Shown here one piece after another: positions 13,868-17,481 of a DNA stretch of 17,481 nt. The first letter of the stretch is position 1. Each line of letters opens with the position of its first letter. The stretch comes from an uncultured Prevotella sp. (GTDB lineage Bacteria; Bacteroidota; Bacteroidia; Bacteroidales; Bacteroidaceae), in the NCBI GenBank assembly GCA_900557255.1, contig USSA01000051.1:1-17481 (forward strand), written 5' to 3'. The position numbers were made by a program, and so were the translations under genes. The notes below the pieces were generated by a model that worked only from the letters and a program-made list of their open reading frames with translations, searched no databases and was not told the DNA's origin.

Positions 13868-14314
13868 CTATCTTCTGGAATAGCAGAGTTGCATGATGTC
13901 TTCGGGCGACAGATTGCCTTCGATATAAATCACGGTTCCCTTGCTTTCACTCGGATTGCTGAAGAGGATGAAGCGGTTGTCGCCATTGCTCAAGGGTGCC
14001 ATCATGTAATAGCCGCTCACCATCTTGCCATTCTCCACCACCTCTCTGATTTTCTTTGCAGCCTTGCGGTCGGACTTCAGATAGTGGGCTATTTCCGTGG
14101 CATGGTACTTATATACCAGGCTCTTGTATATCTTGAGTTTGTAACCTTTGAGTTGCGTATTCTGCATCGTAACCATCTTGCATCCCTTGGCGTGTCCGAA
14201 GCGTTGGAATATGCTTTTTACGTACAGCCCCTCCTGGGCATTAGCCGAAATCGAGGCTACCACGATAAGAAGCAGTCCGATGAAGAAGCGTTTTATCAAG
14301 TTGCATCGTTTCAT
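13868..14314 (-). CDS. Small secreted protein, DUF6108/DUF4252-like
   Basis: This is a 148-residue protein with a signal peptide (basic MKRCNLIKRF, hydrophobic core, SANA cleavage near residue 26). The mature part, about 120 residues, contains EGLYVKSIFQRFGHAKGCKMVTMQ and a VIYIEGNLSPEDIMQL tail. This pattern is seen in small periplasmic or lipoprotein-like families encoded next to Bacteroidales ECF sigma operons; DUF6108 is my best guess by recall and DUF4252 the alternative. It lies 66 bases after the anti-sigma gene and 63 bases before the barrel gene, on the same strand. It probably acts in the periplasm in the same envelope-response circuit. The biochemical role is unknown. Confidence 0.75.
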   Translation of the reverse strand: MKRCNLIKRFFIGLLLIVVASISANAQEGLYVKSIFQRFGHAKGCKMVTMQNTQLKGYKLKIYKSLVYKYHATEIAHYLKSDRKAAKKIREVVENGKMVSGYYMMAPLSNGDNRFILFSNPSESKGTVIYIEGNLSPEDIMQLCYSRR

Positions 14315-14380
14315 ATTCTATACCTTATTATATATATTATACTTTATAGTTTGATTGATTGTTTCATCTAAAAGATGAAT

Positions 14381-14935
14381 TTATTGTTTCATCATATCCA
14401 GGGCACTGAATGGGTCTTCGGAATCTGCCGAAACATCTTCCAGGGCATCCAGGGCTTCGTTATGAACGAACTCCTGGTCGGTATAAACCTTTCCATCGAT
14501 AACCGCATAACATTCAGGCTGAGGCTGGGTTATCTTCTGGATGCCCACAATCAGGAATGCGATGATAGCGGCGGCTGCCACAGAAGTGCCGAAATATTTG
14601 AGCCATCTGCTGCGAGAAGCTTCCTTCTTTGTAAAAGTTTCCTTCTTTGGAGAAGTTTCCTCTTCCTTTCCTTCTTTCTTTGGGATATTCTTTTCTTCAT
14701 CTTCTAGAATATCCTCCTTTTCTATCTCCTTCTCTTCTTCTTTTAGAATTTGAGAAAGATTCATCTGTTCGAATCCGATATAGCTGAAGAGGGCGCGATA
14801 GGATTCCCATTCTTCCGGAATATCATTGCCATGCTCTTCGAAATATTTTCTGAGCGTTGCCTCTTCCTCATTGGATGTGGCACCATCCATATACTTGTCG
14901 AGCAAGTTCTGTATTCTTTTTATTTTATCATTCAT
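14381..14935 (-). CDS. Probable membrane anti-sigma factor
   Basis: This is a 184-residue single-pass protein. The N-terminal 60 residues (IQNLLDKYMDGATSNEEEA, then LRKYFEE) match the short helical module common at the cytoplasmic end of Bacteroidota anti-sigma factors. Residues about 63-105 are an extreme Glu/Lys-rich linker. A transmembrane helix lies at about 114-131. The periplasmic tail is short (about 50 residues) with CYAVIDGKVYTDQEF. It has no barrel of its own, unlike the fused protein at 8102. A GGAGG ribosome-binding site precedes the ATG, and the gene starts 16 bases after the ECF sigma stop, supporting co-transcription and partnership with that sigma. Confidence 0.82.
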   Translation of the reverse strand: MNDKIKRIQNLLDKYMDGATSNEEEATLRKYFEEHGNDIPEEWESYRALFSYIGFEQMNLSQILKEEEKEIEKEDILEDEEKNIPKKEGKEEETSPKKETFTKKEASRSRWLKYFGTSVAAAAIIAFLIVGIQKITQPQPECYAVIDGKVYTDQEFVHNEALDALEDVSADSEDPFSALDMMKQ

Positions 14936-14951
14936 AACTTTTCCTCCTTCT

Positions 14952-15452
14952 TTATTTTGTTCTGTTTTGTTTCACGATATTCATATAGGTCTCTCTGATT
15001 TTGAGTCGGGCTCGGGAGAGATTCTTTCGGAGATTATCGGCAGTACATCCCGTTATCTGCATGATTTCATCGGCAGTATAGCCTTCTATCTCCTTCATGC
15101 GGAATATCTGCTGCTGCAAGGGCGGGAGCTGTGCCACTATCTGTCTGATGAGGTTTACCTCGTCCCGTTGCTCTGCCCGCCGGTCTTCTATGGGTACTTC
15201 CATTACCTTGTCGGTGGTGAAGTTCCGCTCCTCATGTCGGCACTGGTCATAAAACTTGTTGCGCATGATGGTGATGGCGAGCGCCTTGAGGTTATCTTCT
15301 GCCTTGATATTCTGGCGTATGTCCCACAGCCTGAGCATGACTTCCTGCACGAGGTCTTCGGCATTGTCGTCACTCTCAGTTAACCTTAGCGCATACGCTT
15401 TCAAGTTGCTGCGCATCGGTAGGATGATATGGTTGAATTCTTCTGTTCTCAT
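14952..15452 (-). CDS. ECF RNA polymerase sigma factor
   Basis: This is a 166-residue sigma-70-family ECF factor. Region 2 covers about 10-80 with the helix DNAEDLVQEVMLRLWDIR. Region 4 covers about 105-160 with LPPLQQQIFRMKEIEGYTADEIMQ and NLRKNLSRARLKIRE, the helix-turn-helix that reads the -35. The length is standard for stand-alone ECFs and there is no membrane segment. It heads the minus-strand operon with the anti-sigma, secreted protein and barrel genes, and is divergent from the lactate permease gene. Its own upstream region has no TAnnTTTG, which would fit autoregulation by a non-housekeeping promoter; this is inference. An AAAGG ribosome-binding site lies five bases before the ATG. 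Confidence 0.93.
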   Translation of the reverse strand: MRTEEFNHIILPMRSNLKAYALRLTESDDNAEDLVQEVMLRLWDIRQNIKAEDNLKALAITIMRNKFYDQCRHEERNFTTDKVMEVPIEDRRAEQRDEVNLIRQIVAQLPPLQQQIFRMKEIEGYTADEIMQITGCTADNLRKNLSRARLKIRETYMNIVKQNRTK

Positions 15453-15547
15453 AACCTTTACACTCTATAGACGTATGAAATTGAAAAATCGGACATCTAA
15501 GAAGAGATTTTTTTCAAAAAATGCTTTCTTTTTTCAAAGAAAAATGT

Positions 15548-15555
15548 TATTTTTG
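15548..15555 (+). promoter_or_regulatory. Promoter -7 element of the lactate permease gene
   Basis: TATTTTTG followed by CAG matches TAnnTTTG. The -33 position holds TTTC rather than TTTG. The predicted leader is about 45 bases. The preceding 50 bp are A/T-rich tracts in divergent spacing to the sigma gene. Confidence 0.6.
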
Positions 15556-15608
15556 CAGTCATAAACATAAAATTTAGCAATCGAAAACATTAAAAAACTG
15601 AATGGCTT

Positions 15609-17189
15609 ATGGCATCAATTGTTTCTATTATTCCCATCGTGTTGCTGTTCATCCTGATGCTCGGCTTCAAGATGGCAGGTCATAAGAGCGCCTTGCTGAC
15701 GCTCATAGTTACCGTGTTGCTTGCTCTCTTCGCTGCTTCGCCGCTAGGCATGATTGCCCCGGAACATGCGGAGGACAGCGTGATCGCCCTGACGGGATGG
15801 GCGGTGGTGGAAGGCATCCTGAAGGCGGTATTCCCGATTCTCATCATCATCCTGATGGCTATCTACAGCTATAATATCCTCGTGGAAAGCAAGCAGATAG
15901 AGGTGATCAAGAGGCAGTTTACATCGATTACCGATGATAAGGGACTGCTCGTGCTGCTCCTCGTATGGGGATTCGGCGGACTGCTCGAAGGTATGGCGGG
16001 CTTCGGAACGGCGGTGGCGATACCTGCTGCCATCCTCATCGGACTCGGCTTCAAACCGATGTTCTCGGCTCTGGTTTCCTTGATTGGTAATACCGTGGCT
16101 ACGGGATTTGGTGCCGTGGGTGTACCGGTTACTACGCTCTGTAACGAGGTGGCGGAAAGCGGATCGGCTTCGGCGGCACAGATTTGCGAGACTTCGGCAT
16201 TCGCCATTATCCAACTGGCACCTCTTTTTATCATCCTGCCTTTCATCATCCTAACGCTTACCGATAAGCACAATCTTATCAAGAATCTCATCATCGCCCT
16301 CTGGGTGGGAGTGATTTCCGTGGTAGTGCAGTTTGTCTGCGGCTATTATCTCGGTTCGGAGACTCCAGCCATCATCGGTTCGCTGGCTGCCATTATCGCC
16401 ATCATCGCATACGCCAAGGTGTTTGCCAGAAAGAGCAAGGTGCAGGATAAGGAGACCTTTACGCTTGCCGAGAGCCTGAAGGCATGGAGCGTTTACCTCT
16501 TTATATTGATATTCATCCTGGTTTCCGGCGCACTCTGTCCTTCGGTCAATGCTTTCCTCAAGAGTCATCTGGTGAGTGCGGTTCATCTGCCAGTGCTCGA
16601 CAGCACCTTTAAGTTTGGCTGGATTTCCAATGCGGGCCTGATGCTCTTCCTGGGTGCTACGATTGGTGGACTGATTCAGGGATTGAGCCTTAAGAGACTG
16701 ATGGTGATTCTTGCCCGTACCACGGTGAATCTGCGTAAGACGGTGGTGACCATCTGTTCACTGATAGCCCTGGCAAGTGTGATGAACTATTCGGGAATGA
16801 TTACTTCCATCGCTTCCGGACTGGTGGCTGTGACGGGTGATTTCTATCCTTTGGTAGCGCCGATGATTGGTGCCATAGGAACCTTCGTAACGGGGTCTGA
16901 TACCTCTTCGAATATCCTCTTTGCCAAGCTCCAGGCTCATGTTGCCAACCAGTTGGGCATGACGGGGCAGAGCACATTCTTCGGTATGGAGGGCGGTCAG
17001 GAAAACTGGCTGGTTGCTGCCAACACTACGGGAGCCACGGGTGGCAAGATGATCAGTCCGCAGAGTATCGCCATCGCGACTGCAGCCTGCGATATGGAGG
17101 GAAAGGATGGAGAGATTCTCCGTTCGGCCATCCCATACGCCCTGCTTTATATCGTATTGGGCGGACTGATGGTTTACTTCGGTTGCTGA
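15609..17189 (+). CDS. lldP: L-lactate permease, LctP family
   Basis: This is a 526-residue inner-membrane transporter with about 12-14 hydrophobic segments. The family hallmark GFGGLLEGMAGFGTAVAIPA at 121-140 and the GNTVATGFGAVGVPV block at 160-174 are characteristic of lactate/glycolate permeases, which import lactate with protons. A second conserved half is visible in TGSDTSSNILFAKLQ (TFVTGSDTSSNIL) and NTTGATGGKMISPQSIAIA near the C-terminus. The length matches the family (about 520-560). The ATG at 15609 is in frame; the ATG at 15602 is not. No lactate-utilisation genes lie within the window, so a pathway cannot be shown. Lactate versus glycolate specificity cannot be told from the sequence. 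Confidence 0.93.
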   Translation: MASIVSIIPIVLLFILMLGFKMAGHKSALLTLIVTVLLALFAASPLGMIAPEHAEDSVIALTGWAVVEGILKAVFPILIIILMAIYSYNILVESKQIEVIKRQFTSITDDKGLLVLLLVWGFGGLLEGMAGFGTAVAIPAAILIGLGFKPMFSALVSLIGNTVATGFGAVGVPVTTLCNEVAESGSASAAQICETSAFAIIQLAPLFIILPFIILTLTDKHNLIKNLIIALWVGVISVVVQFVCGYYLGSETPAIIGSLAAIIAIIAYAKVFARKSKVQDKETFTLAESLKAWSVYLFILIFILVSGALCPSVNAFLKSHLVSAVHLPVLDSTFKFGWISNAGLMLFLGATIGGLIQGLSLKRLMVILARTTVNLRKTVVTICSLIALASVMNYSGMITSIASGLVAVTGDFYPLVAPMIGAIGTFVTGSDTSSNILFAKLQAHVANQLGMTGQSTFFGMEGGQENWLVAANTTGATGGKMISPQSIAIATAACDMEGKDGEILRSAIPYALLYIVLGGLMVYFGC

Positions 17190-17219
17190 TCTTCTTTTTT
17201 TATATAAAATAACGCCTAA

Positions 17220-17249
17220 AAAAGCAAAAAATAGCAGAATGATGCTTTT
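17220..17249 (+). terminator. Possible terminator after the lactate permease gene
   Basis: AAAAGCA (17220-17226) and TGCTTTT (17243-17249) form a 7-bp stem followed by GTTTT. It is weak in GC, so termination may be inefficient. The rest of 17250-17425 shows no gene or clear structure. Confidence 0.4.
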
Positions 17250-17427
17250 GTTTTGAGTTTCAAGTGGTTGTGGCAGCCGTTTGCTTTTAGTGGCATAGAC
17301 GAGGAAATGCAAAAAACGCAGATTGATGAAATAGAAACGCTTTCAAATCATTACCTCGCAGAAACGCCCTAATAAGCATTTTTTAACGGTGGTGGTTCAT
17401 ATTTCCCCATTCTGCGTAAGTTTTGTT

Positions 17428-17458
17428 TTTGCCATGCAACTCTCATAGTTTAATTTTG
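17428..17458 (+). promoter_or_regulatory. Promoter reading out of the window
   Basis: TTTG (17428-17431) and TAATTTTG (17451-17458) are separated by 19 bp, a full Bacteroidota promoter. It should drive a plus-strand gene starting beyond 17481. Confidence 0.72.
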
Positions 17459-17481
17459 CACCGAACAAAAAAGTAAGAATT

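Overview
The window looks like chromosome from a member of the Bacteroidales, most probably a Prevotella/Segatella-type gut organism. The evidence is the repeated Bacteroidota promoter signature (TTG or TTTG, about 20 bp, then TAnnTTTG) and gene families typical of that group: AAA_14/DUF4143 ATPases, ECF sigma/anti-sigma pairs linked to outer-membrane barrels, and a Bacteroidales-type small regulator. The species is an inference.

Layout: (1) 1-1990: a small putative DNA-binding protein and a membrane Ser/Thr kinase, tail to tail and overlapping by 16 bp, followed by a candidate structured small RNA on the minus strand with its own promoter. (2) 2266-3725: a DUF4143 ATPase/nuclease-fold gene preceded by a repeat array with an exact 33-bp period woven through its promoter. 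(3) 3887-6412: a minus-strand sulfur-assimilation pair, metY then cysK, separated by a large inverted repeat. (4) 6575-7989: a second, divergent DUF4143 ATPase, whose promoter overlaps four repeats with an exact 23-bp period and core AATTTGGC. (5) 8102-12551: a plus-strand island. It holds a single polypeptide joining an ECF sigma factor, one transmembrane helix, a periplasmic linker and an outer-membrane beta-barrel, followed by a radical SAM/SPASM enzyme, a Gfo/Idh/MocA oxidoreductase and a lipoprotein. (6) 12602-12859: a long hairpin, an orphan four-copy array with the same 23-bp period and AATTTGGC core as the ATPase array, and a terminator. (7) 15452-12911, minus strand: a conventional ECF sigma, membrane anti-sigma, small secreted protein and outer-membrane barrel operon. 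(8) 15609-17189: an L-lactate permease, then a promoter reading out of the window.

Two things stand out. First, two envelope-signalling loci lie side by side: one is split into sigma, single-pass anti-sigma and barrel proteins, the other has sigma, membrane helix and barrel in one chain that would span the cytoplasm, both membranes and the periplasm. Second, the fused-sigma island is bracketed by two related 23-bp-period arrays in the same orientation, one of them interlocked with the promoter of a DUF4143 ATPase. This suggests that the ATPases and their repeat arrays form a repeat-recognising unit and that such arrays may mark sites of gene gain or loss. Both interpretations are inference; the repeat geometry and the fusion are read directly from the sequence.
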